The notes below the pieces were generated by a model. The model was given only the letters and a program-made list of their open reading frames with translations. It was not told the origin of the DNA and made no database searches. A DNA stretch of 64,000 bases from Sterolibacterium sp. (lineage in GTDB: Bacteria > Pseudomonadota > Gammaproteobacteria > Burkholderiales > Rhodocyclaceae), in NCBI GenBank assembly GCA_019105045.1, contig JAHRWT010000017.1, forward strand, positions 1 to 64,000. The letters are read 5' to 3'. This document shows, in pieces, positions 1 through 13,133 of the stretch (position 1 is its first letter; each line of letters opens with the position of its first letter). The position numbers were made by a program, and so were the translations under genes.

Positions 1-2
1 CC

Positions 3-257
3 GAAGAAATTGCCCTGCGGATCGTCAACACCCTCGACCAGCCTTTCCAGCTGGAACAGGGCCGCGCCAAGATTTCCGGCAGTGTCGGCATTGCCATCTA
101 TCCGCAACATGGCAACAACGCCGATGAGCTGAAGAAAAATGCCGACCACGCCCTGTATGCCGTCAAAAAAGCGTCGCGCAACGCCTATCTGATCTATCAT
201 CCGGAAGCGGAAGCGGCAGCGGAAGTGGCAGCGGAAACACAGAACGCTGCGCAATGA
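3..257 (+). CDS. C-terminal fragment of a GGDEF-domain (diguanylate cyclase) protein, 5' truncated by window edge
   Basis: Frame 3 reads EEIALRIVNTLDQPF...ISGSVGIAIYPQHGNNADELKKNADHALYAVKKASRNAYLIY, typical GGDEF C-terminal half; stop TGA 255-257. Confidence 0.8.
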   Translation, partial: EEIALRIVNTLDQPFQLEQGRAKISGSVGIAIYPQHGNNADELKKNADHALYAVKKASRNAYLIYHPEAEAAAEVAAETQNAAQ

Positions 258-263
258 GAAAGC

Positions 264-1574
264 TCACACCAGCCCATCCATCAGCTGCACGTTGACCAGT
301 TCGCCGGCCGCCGCGCCGGTGCTCTCCGTATCCAGCACGATGAAACAATTGGCCTGACTCATCGAGCGCAGGATGCCTGAACCCTGGGCGCCTGTCGCCT
401 TGACGCGCCATTCGCCATTTTCCTGATACAGGGTGCCGCGCTGGAATTCAGTGCGCCCACGACCTTTCCGAATGGGCATGGCACAAGGCACACGCATGGT
501 CGGCAACATCGTCTGCGCATCGGGCACGCCCATCATCTTGAGCAGGGCCGGCCGCACGAATTGATAGAAAGACGCCATCACCGCCACCGGATTGCCCGGC
601 AGGCCGAACAGCCAGGCGCTCTCTGTGGTCGGCTTGCCCGCCCCTGCGCCACCATGCCCCGGCCGGCGGATCTTGCCAAAGGCCATGGGCCGCCCCGGCT
701 TCATGGCGATTTTCCAGAAAGCCACTTCGCCCAGACGCGCCATCAGTTCGCGGATGAAATCGGCATCACCCACCGACACGCCACCGCTGGTGACGATGGC
801 ATCCGCGTGCTGCGCCGCCTCGACCAGGGCGGCTTCCAGCGCAGCCGGATCATCGCGCACCACGCCCATGTCAATGACTTCACAGCCCAGCCGGGTCAAC
901 ATGCCCCACATCGAGTAGCGATTGCTGTCATAGATCTCGCCCGTCTGCAGCACTTCACCCAGTGAAGCCAGCTCATCGCCGGTGGAAAACATCGCCACCC
1001 GCAGCCGTCGATGCACACTGACTTCCGCCTGCCCGAGTGAGGCCAGCAGACCGATTTCCGCCGGGCGCAACAGCTTGCCGGCAGGCAGGGCCACTTCGCC
1101 GGCGCGCAGATCCTCGCCCGCGTGGCGCACGTTCTGCCCCTGGCGCTGGCCAGCGGGAACGATGACCTGCCCATCTGCCAGACGCACCACTTCCTGGATG
1201 ACGATGGTATCCGCACCGGCCGGCACGACCGCGCCGGTCATGATGCGCACGGCCTCGCCCGGCCCCAGCGTCGCCGCGAAAGGATGGCCGGCAAAGGCTG
1301 TGCCCACCTGTTTCAGCGTCGTCTCACCCGCCGGATTCAAATCGGCGGCACGCACGGCATAGCCATCCATGGCCGAGTTGTCGTGCGCCGGCACCGACAG
1401 TGGTGCAATCACATCCTGCGCCAGAATGCGATCCAGCGCCTGACGTACGAACAGGCGCTCCTCGCCGGGCACTGGTGCTAGCAGCGAAAGAATCAACTGC
1501 CGCGCGCGTTCAACCGGCAGGGAATCGGGATCGTAATCATCCGCACAGGACAGCGCATCCAGCAAAGAACTCAT
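264..1574 (-). CDS. moeA: Molybdopterin molybdenumtransferase MoeA
   Basis: ORF with MoeA motifs (HDNSAMDGYAVR, TGDEL, SGGVSVGDADF, GLPGNPVAVM). Confidence 0.95.
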   Translation of the reverse strand: MSSLLDALSCADDYDPDSLPVERARQLILSLLAPVPGEERLFVRQALDRILAQDVIAPLSVPAHDNSAMDGYAVRAADLNPAGETTLKQVGTAFAGHPFAATLGPGEAVRIMTGAVVPAGADTIVIQEVVRLADGQVIVPAGQRQGQNVRHAGEDLRAGEVALPAGKLLRPAEIGLLASLGQAEVSVHRRLRVAMFSTGDELASLGEVLQTGEIYDSNRYSMWGMLTRLGCEVIDMGVVRDDPAALEAALVEAAQHADAIVTSGGVSVGDADFIRELMARLGEVAFWKIAMKPGRPMAFGKIRRPGHGGAGAGKPTTESAWLFGLPGNPVAVMASFYQFVRPALLKMMGVPDAQTMLPTMRVPCAMPIRKGRGRTEFQRGTLYQENGEWRVKATGAQGSGILRSMSQANCFIVLDTESTGAAAGELVNVQLMDGLV

Positions 1575-2158
1575 GGTTTCTCCAGAATCTGCAATTCATC
1601 GAAGGTGTTGATATTGGCAAAAGCCGCCGCATCCGCAAAGTCCACCTCGGCCACATTCAAGCTGGCCAGCCAGGCACCCACCTTGCGTTCGCCGGTATTC
1701 AGAAAATCGGTCAGACCACTCAACACCTCGCGCCGACACAACATGCAAGCCGCCTGCTGCCGCCCACCGGCCAGCGCGACAGCCACATCGGCACGGGCTG
1801 CGACCAGGCCCGCCCACAAGCGGCTGACCAGATCCGTCGGCAGCAGCGGCACATCGCAGGGCACGCAGGCCAGCAAGGGTGTCGTGCAGGCCTGCAAGCC
1901 CGCCTGCACACCGGCCAGCGGCCCGGCATAGCCGGGTGTGGCATCGCCGACCACGGGCAAGCCGAATGCCGCATAGGCCGCAGTGTGGTGATTGACATTC
2001 AGCAGCAAGGCATCGACCTGGGGCGCGAAGCGCTCGATGACGTGCGCCAGCAGCGGCCGGCCAGCCAGCAACTGCAAGCCCTTATCCGCGCCCCCCATGC
2101 GCCGGGCCAGCCCGCCGGCAATGATCAGACCGGTAATCGCAGGCGTTGTCGGGGTCAT
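1571..2158 (-). CDS. mobA: Molybdenum cofactor guanylyltransferase MobA
   Basis: GLIIAGGLARRMGGADKGLQ nucleotidyltransferase motif; stop overlaps moeA start; start chosen at MTPTTPAITGL. Confidence 0.9.
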   Translation of the reverse strand: MTPTTPAITGLIIAGGLARRMGGADKGLQLLAGRPLLAHVIERFAPQVDALLLNVNHHTAAYAAFGLPVVGDATPGYAGPLAGVQAGLQACTTPLLACVPCDVPLLPTDLVSRLWAGLVAARADVAVALAGGRQQAACMLCRREVLSGLTDFLNTGERKVGAWLASLNVAEVDFADAAAFANINTFDELQILEKP

Positions 2159-2172
2159 CGAACAGAGCCCGC

Positions 2173-3327
2173 TCAACCGCCGATATAGGACATTTCGATT
2201 TTCTGCAGTCCGGGCGTATTGGCATTGCGGCGTTCGGAATAATTGTCGCTGCGCACACGCCACATGGCCTGCAGCGAAGCGATGATCGCCTCATCGCTGC
2301 AGTCGCTGCGCAGCATGGCGCGCAGGTCATGACCCTGCTGGGCAAACAGGCAGGTATACAGCGAACCATCGGTAGACAGGCGCACCCGCGTGCAGGTCGA
2401 ACAGAATGCCTGGGTCACCGAGGAAATCACGCCGATCTCGCCTCCGCCATCGCGATAGCGCCAGCGTTCGGCCACTTCGCCCACATAGTTCGGATCAATC
2501 GCCTGCAATGGCAATTCGCTGGCTATGCGCCGCACCACTTCTGCCGAAGGCACGACTTCATCCAGCTTCCAGCCATTGCTGGAGCCCACATCCATGTATT
2601 CGATGAAGCGCAGGATATGGCCACTGCCGTGAAAATACCGGGCCATGGGCACGATGGCATGGTCATTGGTGCCGCCCTTGACCACCATGTTCACCTTGAC
2701 CGGCAAACCGACCGTAGCCGCCACGTCGATGCCGCGCAGCACTTCTGCCACGGGAAAATCGACATCATTCATCTTGCGGAAAGTGCTGTCGTCGAGCGCA
2801 TCGAGACTCACCGTCACCCGTTGCAGACCGGCATCGCGCAGACTCTGCGCTTTCTTGGCCAGCAACGAACCATTGGTGGTCAGCGTCAGTTCCAGCCCGG
2901 GAATGGCCGCCAGCATCTCGATCAGATGCTCGATATTGCGCCGCAACAAGGGCTCGCCGCCGGTCAGCCGGATCTTGCGCACACCCAGCTGGCTGAAAAT
3001 TTTCGCCACCCGCACGATTTCATCGAACGCCAGGATTTCCGCCCTGGGCAGAAACGGATAATCGCGCCCGAACACCGTTTTCGGCATACAGTAGGTGCAA
3101 CGGAAATTGCAGCGATCCGTCACCGAAATACGCAAATCATGCAGCATGCGCCCACGCACATCGCGCGGCGCCATGTTGGCGACATGCGTCATGTTCGCTG
3201 CACTCGCCTCTGCCATGTCCGGGGCCCTGACGGCGCCCGCAGGCAAGGACTGCACACTCGTCCCCGTGCCGCCGGTATCGACCGTACCCACACCCGCCTG
3301 TACCAATGGAATGACCCGGTAAGTCAT
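2173..3327 (-). CDS. moaA: GTP 3',8-cyclase MoaA (radical SAM)
   Basis: [17 protein letters not shown] radical SAM motif, C-terminal [20 protein letters not shown] cluster motif, terminal GG. Confidence 0.95.
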   Translation of the reverse strand: MTYRVIPLVQAGVGTVDTGGTGTSVQSLPAGAVRAPDMAEASAANMTHVANMAPRDVRGRMLHDLRISVTDRCNFRCTYCMPKTVFGRDYPFLPRAEILAFDEIVRVAKIFSQLGVRKIRLTGGEPLLRRNIEHLIEMLAAIPGLELTLTTNGSLLAKKAQSLRDAGLQRVTVSLDALDDSTFRKMNDVDFPVAEVLRGIDVAATVGLPVKVNMVVKGGTNDHAIVPMARYFHGSGHILRFIEYMDVGSSNGWKLDEVVPSAEVVRRIASELPLQAIDPNYVGEVAERWRYRDGGGEIGVISSVTQAFCSTCTRVRLSTDGSLYTCLFAQQGHDLRAMLRSDCSDEAIIASLQAMWRVRSDNYSERRNANTPGLQKIEMSYIGG

Positions 3328-3394
3328 GTCTGTCTCGATTGCAACCAGTCAGCGCCCGGCATAATGCCTGAGCAAATCGTTCGGGAATTATTCA

Positions 3395-3982
3395 TTATAC
3401 TGCTTCCGCTTCTGCCCAGACCGGCCTTTCCAGCCACAGACATTCCCCATTTCCAGGCTTTGTGCCAAGCAAGGCTTCGGTCGACAGACCACGTTGCTGG
3501 CGTGCCGCGACATCCAGCACCCAACCATGACTGACGACCAGTAACGGCCCGGGCTGCGCGGCGATTTCGGCCAGCGTGGCCAGCACGCGCCCAGCGAACA
3601 TGTGCATGTTTTCACCGCCGGTGAATTCCGCTGCCGGATTGCGCTGGCTGATGTGCGCCAGCAAGGCCGGATGCGACTGGGCCAGGGCGTCCTTGGTCAT
3701 GCCCTGAAAGATGCCGAAATGGCGCTCCTTGAGGCCCTCATGCAGACGTGGTGCGGGCAAGCCCAGTTGCTCGACGATGATCTCGGCCGTCTGCCGGGCG
3801 CGTTGCAGGGGACTGCTCCAGACGGCCAGAAAGCCCGTGTCGGCCAATTGCCGCGCCAGCTGTGCTGCCTGCTCCCGCCCGGTGTGGTTCAGGGACACAT
3901 CACACCAGCCCTGCAATCTGCCCGTCGCATTCCAGTCCGTCTGACCGTGGCGGGCAAGGCAAATAGGTGTGCGATGGCTCAT
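3395..3982 (-). CDS. Histidine phosphatase family protein (phosphoglycerate mutase-like)
   Basis: CLARHGQTDWNATGRLQGW RHG motif and VVSHGW. Confidence 0.85.
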   Translation of the reverse strand: MSHRTPICLARHGQTDWNATGRLQGWCDVSLNHTGREQAAQLARQLADTGFLAVWSSPLQRARQTAEIIVEQLGLPAPRLHEGLKERHFGIFQGMTKDALAQSHPALLAHISQRNPAAEFTGGENMHMFAGRVLATLAEIAAQPGPLLVVSHGWVLDVAARQQRGLSTEALLGTKPGNGECLWLERPVWAEAEAV

Positions 3983-3995
3983 GCGGCGGCCAATG

Positions 3996-4545
3996 TCAAG
4001 GCTTCAGGGCATAAATCGCCGGCAGGTTGCGCCACAGCCCCGCCACATCCATGCCGCAGCCGAAGACATAGCGATCGGGCAGCGTCAGGCCAATGAAATC
4101 GGCCACCAGCGGCTTGTCACAGCCGATCTGCTTGTCGGCCAGCACGGCGGTATAGACCGCTGCGGCACCCTGTGCCAACAAGCGGGCCTTGATGGCCGCC
4201 AGGGTGATGCCTTCATCGAGAATGTCATCGAGCACCAGCACGCTGCGGCCACTGACCGGCTGGTGCGTCTCGCGCACCCATTGCAACTCGCTGCCGCGCG
4301 TGGCGTTGTTGTAGCGCGAAACATGCACATAATCGCATTGCAACGGAAAAGTCAGACGCGTCAACAGTTGCCCGGCGAAAACCACGGCCCCGCCCATGAC
4401 GGTCAGCACCAGTGGAAAAGCCTCGGCCAGCTGCGTGGTGATCGCCGCACCGAGCCGGTCCATTGCGGCAGCCACTTCATCCGCCGCACAGATCAGCTCG
4501 GCCTCGTTGAGAATGCGCTGAGCTTCGGTGATCTGCATCGGGAAA

Positions 4546-4553
<8 letters not shown>
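3996..4553 (-). CDS. hpt: Hypoxanthine-guanine phosphoribosyltransferase
   Basis: PRTase motif [16 protein letters not shown]; start trimmed to [15 protein letters not shown], overlapping galU stop. Confidence 0.85.
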
Positions 4554-7505
<2,952 letters not shown>

Positions 7506-7590
7506 TCAGGCAGCGCTGCACTGCACACGCACACGCCACCAAGTCGAAATACCGCGCACGCCGCCCGAGGACGCCCTGACCGGCCATCGC

Positions 7591-8925
7591 TCAAGCATAC
7601 AGGCGCAGGGCGCGGCGACTGCCGGGGGGAATCTGCTGGGCGATCATTTTTTGCTGGAACTCGGCAATCTTGGCGCGGATCATGGCCAATGTCTCGACAG
7701 ACAGCGCACGACGCTGATCATCCACCAGCACGGTTCCCAGGCGATGATTGATGAGTTCGGCCACCTGGGTCATGCGGTCAAAGGCGGCCGGGCCATCACT
7801 GACGCGCGGCACATCGATGGTCAGCACTGCGCCGGCAGTTGAAGACGAGGCCATGGTCGATGCCGCATCAAAGCCTTGACCATCGAGCAGCCCCAGCGTG
7901 AATGCTGTCATCCCCTGGGCGTTCAGGCCATGCAGCAGACCATCCATTTTCTGGGTCTTGTCGCAAGGCCGCAAACCCGCGATATCGGCCAGCCGACGGA
8001 TCTCGTCCACTGCCAAGGCCTGCCCCTCGGCATGAACCAGATTGAGTGACAGACGCCAATCCACACTGGCGCAGAAATCATCCAGCGTCCGCGCCCGCGT
8101 CAGCACATCGGCAACCACGGGCACCAGCACCTGCGCATGGTAATGAACAGCCAACTGGCGCACGCCGTCACAATAAAGCGCCAGATCATCCGCCGCCGCA
8201 GGCCCGTTGCGATCCGCCAGCTGCAAGGCAGCCACCAGGTGACGATAGCTGCTGGCATCGTTGGCATGCAGGCGCTGCCAGCAACCGCTGTTTTCCTCGA
8301 AACCGCTCCACACCACGCGATTGACCAATCGATTGAGAATCTGCCGCTGGGCAGCCCAGAACAGCGGCGCAGCAATCAACTCGGCCGCATCCAGATGCAC
8401 AACACAATCGATCAGCGGATCTGCCAGTTCTTCCGACAAATCACTGTCTTCGGCAGTCACTTCTTCTGGCGGCTGATCGGCCACAGAATCTTCGTCAATA
8501 TTGCCATCCATCAATCCAGACTGACTGGCCGTCGGCGCATTGGCCGTTGTTTCATTGTCGTCTGGCGCTGCGGCTGCTGCAGCGGTTTCTTCAGCGGTGC
8601 CGGCGGGTACGCTGGCCACATCGGCAACATCAACCACATCGACAACAGCGTCATCAACCAACGGCGTGAAACGCGGCTCGATGCGTTCATGCAGTATCGG
8701 TGATGCGGCAGGCACGGCAAACGGAGAGACCGGCACAGCCGCTGTCGATTCCTCGGCAGGCGCTGCCTGCATCAACACATCGCGCTGTTCGCCGCGAAAG
8801 ACTTTCTGCGCCAGCTGGCGATGCTTGCGCTCCTGCCAGAGGTTGTAGCCCCAGACCGCAGCCACTGACAACACCCCGATCACGATCAGGCTCAACTGCA
8901 GTTCAGAAATTCCGTGCGCCATCAA
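7591..8925 (-). CDS. zipA: ZipA-like cell division protein
   Basis: N-terminal TM followed by Pro/Ala/acidic linker and ZipA C-terminal domain; located between ligA and smc as in many betaproteobacteria. Confidence 0.75.
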   Translation of the reverse strand: MMAHGISELQLSLIVIGVLSVAAVWGYNLWQERKHRQLAQKVFRGEQRDVLMQAAPAEESTAAVPVSPFAVPAASPILHERIEPRFTPLVDDAVVDVVDVADVASVPAGTAEETAAAAAAPDDNETTANAPTASQSGLMDGNIDEDSVADQPPEEVTAEDSDLSEELADPLIDCVVHLDAAELIAAPLFWAAQRQILNRLVNRVVWSGFEENSGCWQRLHANDASSYRHLVAALQLADRNGPAAADDLALYCDGVRQLAVHYHAQVLVPVVADVLTRARTLDDFCASVDWRLSLNLVHAEGQALAVDEIRRLADIAGLRPCDKTQKMDGLLHGLNAQGMTAFTLGLLDGQGFDAASTMASSSTAGAVLTIDVPRVSDGPAAFDRMTQVAELINHRLGTVLVDDQRRALSVETLAMIRAKIAEFQQKMIAQQIPPGSRRALRLYA

Positions 8926-8936
8926 TCACTCCCAGA

Positions 8937-11900
8937 CTAGGCTTCAGCACCATCGGTGATGCGCAGCGCCTCTTCCATATCGACCTCAACCACGCGCGAG
9001 ACGCCCTGTTCCTGCATGGTCACACCGACCAGCTGCTCGGCCATTTCCATGGCGATCTTGTTGTGACTGATGAAGAGGAACTGGGTCTGCGCCGACATGC
9101 GCTTGACCATGTTGCAGAAACGCTCGGTATTGGTGTCATCCAGCGGCGCATCGACCTCATCGAGCAGGCAGAACGGCGCGGGATTCAGCTGGAACATGGC
9201 AAACACCAGCGCCGTCGCCGTCAATGCCTTTTCACCACCGGACAGCAGATGAATGCTGCTGTTCTTCTTGCCGGGCGGCTGCGCCATGACCTGCACACCG
9301 GCATCGAGAATTTCCTCACCCGTCATGATCAGGCGCGCTTCGCCACCGCCAAACAACTGCGGGAAGAGCGTGCCGAAATAATGATTGACGGTATCGTAAG
9401 TCTGTTGCAACTGTTCGCGCGTCTCGCCGTCGATGCGACGGATCGCACTTTCCAGAGTGTCGATCGCCTGACTGAGATCAGCCGACTGGGCATCGAGAAA
9501 ACCCTTGCGCTCACTGGCGGTTGCCAGCTCTTCCAGGGCGGCCAGATTGACCGGCCCCAGCGCCTCGATATCCTGCTGCAGGCGGTTGATCTCGGCCACC
9601 ATGAGGTTTTCGCGCAGCTGCGGCGTGGCGGCCAGCTCGGCCAGCAAGGGCGCTTCAGCCGCCTCATCCAGCACATTGGCTTCGAGCAGGCGCTGGCTGT
9701 ATTGCTCTTCGTTGAGCTGTGCTGCCTGGGCCTTGAGACGCAGTTCGTTGATGCGGTTGCGCAAGGGATCCATGCCCTGTTCGATGCGCAGGCGCTGCTC
9801 GTCATGTTCGCGCAGGAACGCAGCGGCAGACTCCAGCAGGTCGCGCTTTTCCGCCAACCGGGATTCAAATGCTCGACGCCCTGCCAGAGCAGCCTGCAAG
9901 CGTTCCTGCAAATCCGCATCGTTGATGCTGCTGCGCTCCTCTTCGGTCAGCAAACGCTGTTCGGCGATGCGTTCCAACTGCTGTTGTGCGGTTTCCCGAG
10001 CACGCGCGTTGTCTTCCAGTTTGCCGGCGCATTCGCGCTCGGTAAAAGCCACTTCCTGCGCCTCGCGTGCCAGCGTCTGTTCCTGACCACGCACTTCGCG
10101 CAAGGCCGCTTCATGCCGGGCCTGTTCGGCCATGCTTTCTTCGAGGCGGGCGCGCGCCAGATCCATCTGTTCACGACTGTTTGCGCCCTCCTCCTCGGCG
10201 CGCATCATGCCCATGCGCTCGTGATCTTCACCACTGTTGATTTCCGCCAGATCACGCTCGATCTGCCCGGCGCGTTCCTCGAAGCGTGCCTGTGCCTGAC
10301 TCAACTTGAGCGCATCGACCTGGGCGGCGTGGGCGCGATGCTGCGCATCCTGCACATCGCGACGCAAACCCGCCAGCTGGCCCTGCGCATCACTCAGTAC
10401 CTGCTCGGCAAGCGATTGCGCTTCACGCGCCAGCATCTCCTCCTCGCCGCGCTGTTCGAGCAGAACCACCAACTCTTCCAGCTCGCGCTGGCGTTCGATG
10501 ACGCCATGCGTGCGCGCATCCGGCACATACAGCACCAGGCCGTGGCGCGACAGCAGATGGCCCTCGCGATTGACCTGATATTGAGCGCTGCCCAGCGCAG
10601 CGGCGGCCTGCGCATCCAGTTGCTCGACCGCGCTGACACCAGCCAGCCATTCGTCCAGCACGGTGCTCCAGTGCGAATCGCTGCAACGCACCTTGGCGCG
10701 CAGACTGTTGGCCGCCGCAGCCTGCGGAGCCGCACTGCCGCCGGGCAACCCCAGGGCGAACAGGGTCGGCGGCGGATCAAGCAAAACCTGCGCGGCCACT
10801 TCCGGCGTGGCAGTCAGTGCGGCCAGGCGTTCGCGCAGCACCGCCTCGACGGCGGTTTCCCAGCCGGCTTCCACGTCCATCTGCCGCCACAGTGGCGCAA
10901 TCTCATCCAAGCCATGACGCGCCAACCATTCGGTGAGCTTTGCAGCGCCGCCATTTTTCTCCACACGTTCCTGCAACTGTCGCAAGGCGTCGTGTCGGGC
11001 TTGGGTTTCTGCCTGGGCGCGATGCGCCTGCTGCAGTCGTTCGCGCGCGATGCGCTGCTGCTGCTCCAGCTCGGGCAGGCGCGCCTGCAATTCAGTCAGC
11101 TGGGCCTGACAAAGCTGCAAAGCGTCCTCGGCCTCAGCCTGGACTGCCTGGGTTGCGGCCAGTTGGGCTGGGTCAGGCTGCACCAGCTGCATACGTTCGA
11201 TATCCAGCCGGGCGCGACGCTGGGCGTAATTTTCCAGCGCCCGCAAGGCATGGCTGCGATTGGCCTCGCCCAGGCGCACACCCTGTTCGGCTTCATGCAC
11301 CGTGCGGCGGGCCGCAGCCACCGCATCACCGGCATGGCGCACGGCATCTTCGGCCTGCGGCAGACGGGCGGCGGCTTCCTCGTGGCGAGCCTGGCTGGTT
11401 TCGGCGCGCAAACGGGCGTTTTCCAGCAAGGACTGCCAACGCTCGGCTTCGGTATCCAGGCCGGTGATCTGGGTTTTCCAGTGTGCGTCTTCCGTTGCCA
11501 GCTGGATCAGCCGGTTTTCAAGTTTCTGGCGCAGATCACGGCCATGCGTGATTTCCGTTTCCAGACGGCTGATTTCGGCATTGGCGGTATACATCTCGCC
11601 CTGCGCTGCATGAAGAGCATCGCTGGCCGCAAAATGTTCGACTCGGGCAGCTTCGACGCGGGCTTCCAGCTCACGCAGCTGGCTGGTCTGCGCCTCCAGA
11701 CGCAGACTGCTCTCGTCGGCCTCGCGATGCAGGCGTTGATGATCGCCCCGGGCATCATTGCGCTTCTTCAGCCAGAGCAGTTGCTGCTGACGGTCATGGC
11801 GCACTTTCAGTTCATGAAAGCGGCGGGCCACTTCGGCCTGCGCTTCCAGCTTGACCACCTGGGTGTCCAGCTCGCTGCGGATGTCGTCCACACGCAGCAG

Positions 11901-12509
11901 GTTTTCACGCGCATCCGACAGGCGGTTTTCGGTTTCGCGGCGGCGCTCCTTGTACTTGGTGACCCCGGCCGCCTCTTCGAGAAACATGCGCAACTCTTCC
12001 GGCTTGGCTTCGATGATGCGCGAAATCATGCCCTGTTCGATGATGGCGTAAGCGCGCGGTCCCAGGCCAGTACCAAGAAAAACATCGATGACATCACGCC
12101 GGCGTACCTGCAGATTGTTCAGGTAATAGCTGGATGTGCCATTGCGATCGAGCACGCGCTTGACGGCAATTTCAGCGTATTGCGACCACTGCCCGGCAGC
12201 GCGGCCCAGTGAATTGTCGAACACCAGCTCGACGCTGGCCCGGCCTACCGGCTTGCGGGCAACCGAACCATTGAAAATCACGTCCTGCATGGATTCGCCG
12301 CGCAGCGCCGTAGCCTTGGATTCGCCCAGCACCCAGCGCACGGCATCGATGATGTTCGACTTGCCACAGCCGTTCGGCCCCACCACGCCCACCAGTTGGC
12401 CGGGAACCAGCACGGTGGTCGGATCGACGAAGGATTTGAAACCCGCGAGTTTGAGTTTGGTAAGACGCACGGTGTCGTTCTTGAGCAGCGGGCGCAAGCC
12501 AAGCAACAA
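8937..12509 (-). CDS. smc: Chromosome segregation protein SMC
   Basis: Walker A GPNGCGKSNIIDAVRWVLGE, coiled coil, LLSGGEKALTATALVFA signature, Walker B; true start may be internal (VRLTKLKLAGF). Confidence 0.95.
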   Translation of the reverse strand: MLLGLRPLLKNDTVRLTKLKLAGFKSFVDPTTVLVPGQLVGVVGPNGCGKSNIIDAVRWVLGESKATALRGESMQDVIFNGSVARKPVGRASVELVFDNSLGRAAGQWSQYAEIAVKRVLDRNGTSSYYLNNLQVRRRDVIDVFLGTGLGPRAYAIIEQGMISRIIEAKPEELRMFLEEAAGVTKYKERRRETENRLSDARENLLRVDDIRSELDTQVVKLEAQAEVARRFHELKVRHDRQQQLLWLKKRNDARGDHQRLHREADESSLRLEAQTSQLRELEARVEAARVEHFAASDALHAAQGEMYTANAEISRLETEITHGRDLRQKLENRLIQLATEDAHWKTQITGLDTEAERWQSLLENARLRAETSQARHEEAAARLPQAEDAVRHAGDAVAAARRTVHEAEQGVRLGEANRSHALRALENYAQRRARLDIERMQLVQPDPAQLAATQAVQAEAEDALQLCQAQLTELQARLPELEQQQRIARERLQQAHRAQAETQARHDALRQLQERVEKNGGAAKLTEWLARHGLDEIAPLWRQMDVEAGWETAVEAVLRERLAALTATPEVAAQVLLDPPPTLFALGLPGGSAAPQAAAANSLRAKVRCSDSHWSTVLDEWLAGVSAVEQLDAQAAAALGSAQYQVNREGHLLSRHGLVLYVPDARTHGVIERQRELEELVVLLEQRGEEEMLAREAQSLAEQVLSDAQGQLAGLRRDVQDAQHRAHAAQVDALKLSQAQARFEERAGQIERDLAEINSGEDHERMGMMRAEEEGANSREQMDLARARLEESMAEQARHEAALREVRGQEQTLAREAQEVAFTERECAGKLEDNARARETAQQQLERIAEQRLLTEEERSSINDADLQERLQAALAGRRAFESRLAEKRDLLESAAAFLREHDEQRLRIEQGMDPLRNRINELRLKAQAAQLNEEQYSQRLLEANVLDEAAEAPLLAELAATPQLRENLMVAEINRLQQDIEALGPVNLAALEELATASERKGFLDAQSADLSQAIDTLESAIRRIDGETREQLQQTYDTVNHYFGTLFPQLFGGGEARLIMTGEEILDAGVQVMAQPPGKKNSSIHLLSGGEKALTATALVFAMFQLNPAPFCLLDEVDAPLDDTNTERFCNMVKRMSAQTQFLFISHNKIAMEMAEQLVGVTMQEQGVSRVVEVDMEEALRITDGAEA

Positions 12510-12644
12510 CTGCTCAGCGTCCGCCCGAATGGAATCCGCACATTATAATGAAAACCCTGCTGCCGACAGATTCCGGCACGCATTCCTGACCCTCACCCCC
12601 ATTGCAGCCTCATTGCTGCCTCATTGCCACCTCATTCCATCGCC

Positions 12645-13064
12645 ATGCCCAGCCAACCTGCCAAAACCCTGGAAACCTTCGACAATCCGGCCCACCATCG
12701 GGATTACCACATCCACATGGAAATCCCCGAGTTCACCTGTCTGTGCCCAAAAACCGGCCAGCCGGACTTTGCCACGTTGATTCTGGATTACATCCCGGAT
12801 CAACGATGCGTCGAGCTGAAAAGTCTCAAACTGTACGTCTGGAGCTTTCGCGAAGAAGGTCATTTTCATGAGGATGTCACCAATCGCATCCTCGATGATC
12901 TGGTCAACGCGACCCAGCCGCGCTACATGCGCCTGACAGCCAAATTCTTCGTGCGTGGCGGCATTTTTACCAATGTCGTCGCCGAACACCGCCAGCCCGG
13001 CTGGCAGCCCGCGCCGCGCGTCGATCTGACGCAGTTTGAAAGCCAGTCGAACACGCGGGGCTGA
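12645..13064 (+). CDS. queF: NADPH-dependent 7-cyano-7-deazaguanine reductase QueF
   Basis: [25 protein letters not shown] and FHEDVTNRI motifs. Confidence 0.93.
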   Translation: MPSQPAKTLETFDNPAHHRDYHIHMEIPEFTCLCPKTGQPDFATLILDYIPDQRCVELKSLKLYVWSFREEGHFHEDVTNRILDDLVNATQPRYMRLTAKFFVRGGIFTNVVAEHRQPGWQPAPRVDLTQFESQSNTRG

Positions 13065-13133
13065 CGCATCGCCGATGCCGGGTTGATGGCACGACAACCC
13101 GGCGGCGTCCATCAAACACCCATCACGCCGCCG

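Noticed and set aside
2146-3534. 462-aa plus-strand ORF opposite moaA (and similar long antisense ORFs at 4528-5742, 5559-6764, 13341-14774, 59552-60661)
   Set aside because: Same shadow-ORF pattern; the opposite strand carries recognised conserved proteins.
8700-12212. 1170-aa plus-strand ORF opposite smc
   Set aside because: Antisense shadow of the well-supported smc gene in GC-rich codon-biased DNA; low-complexity His/Gln/Arg-rich translation with no recognisable domain.
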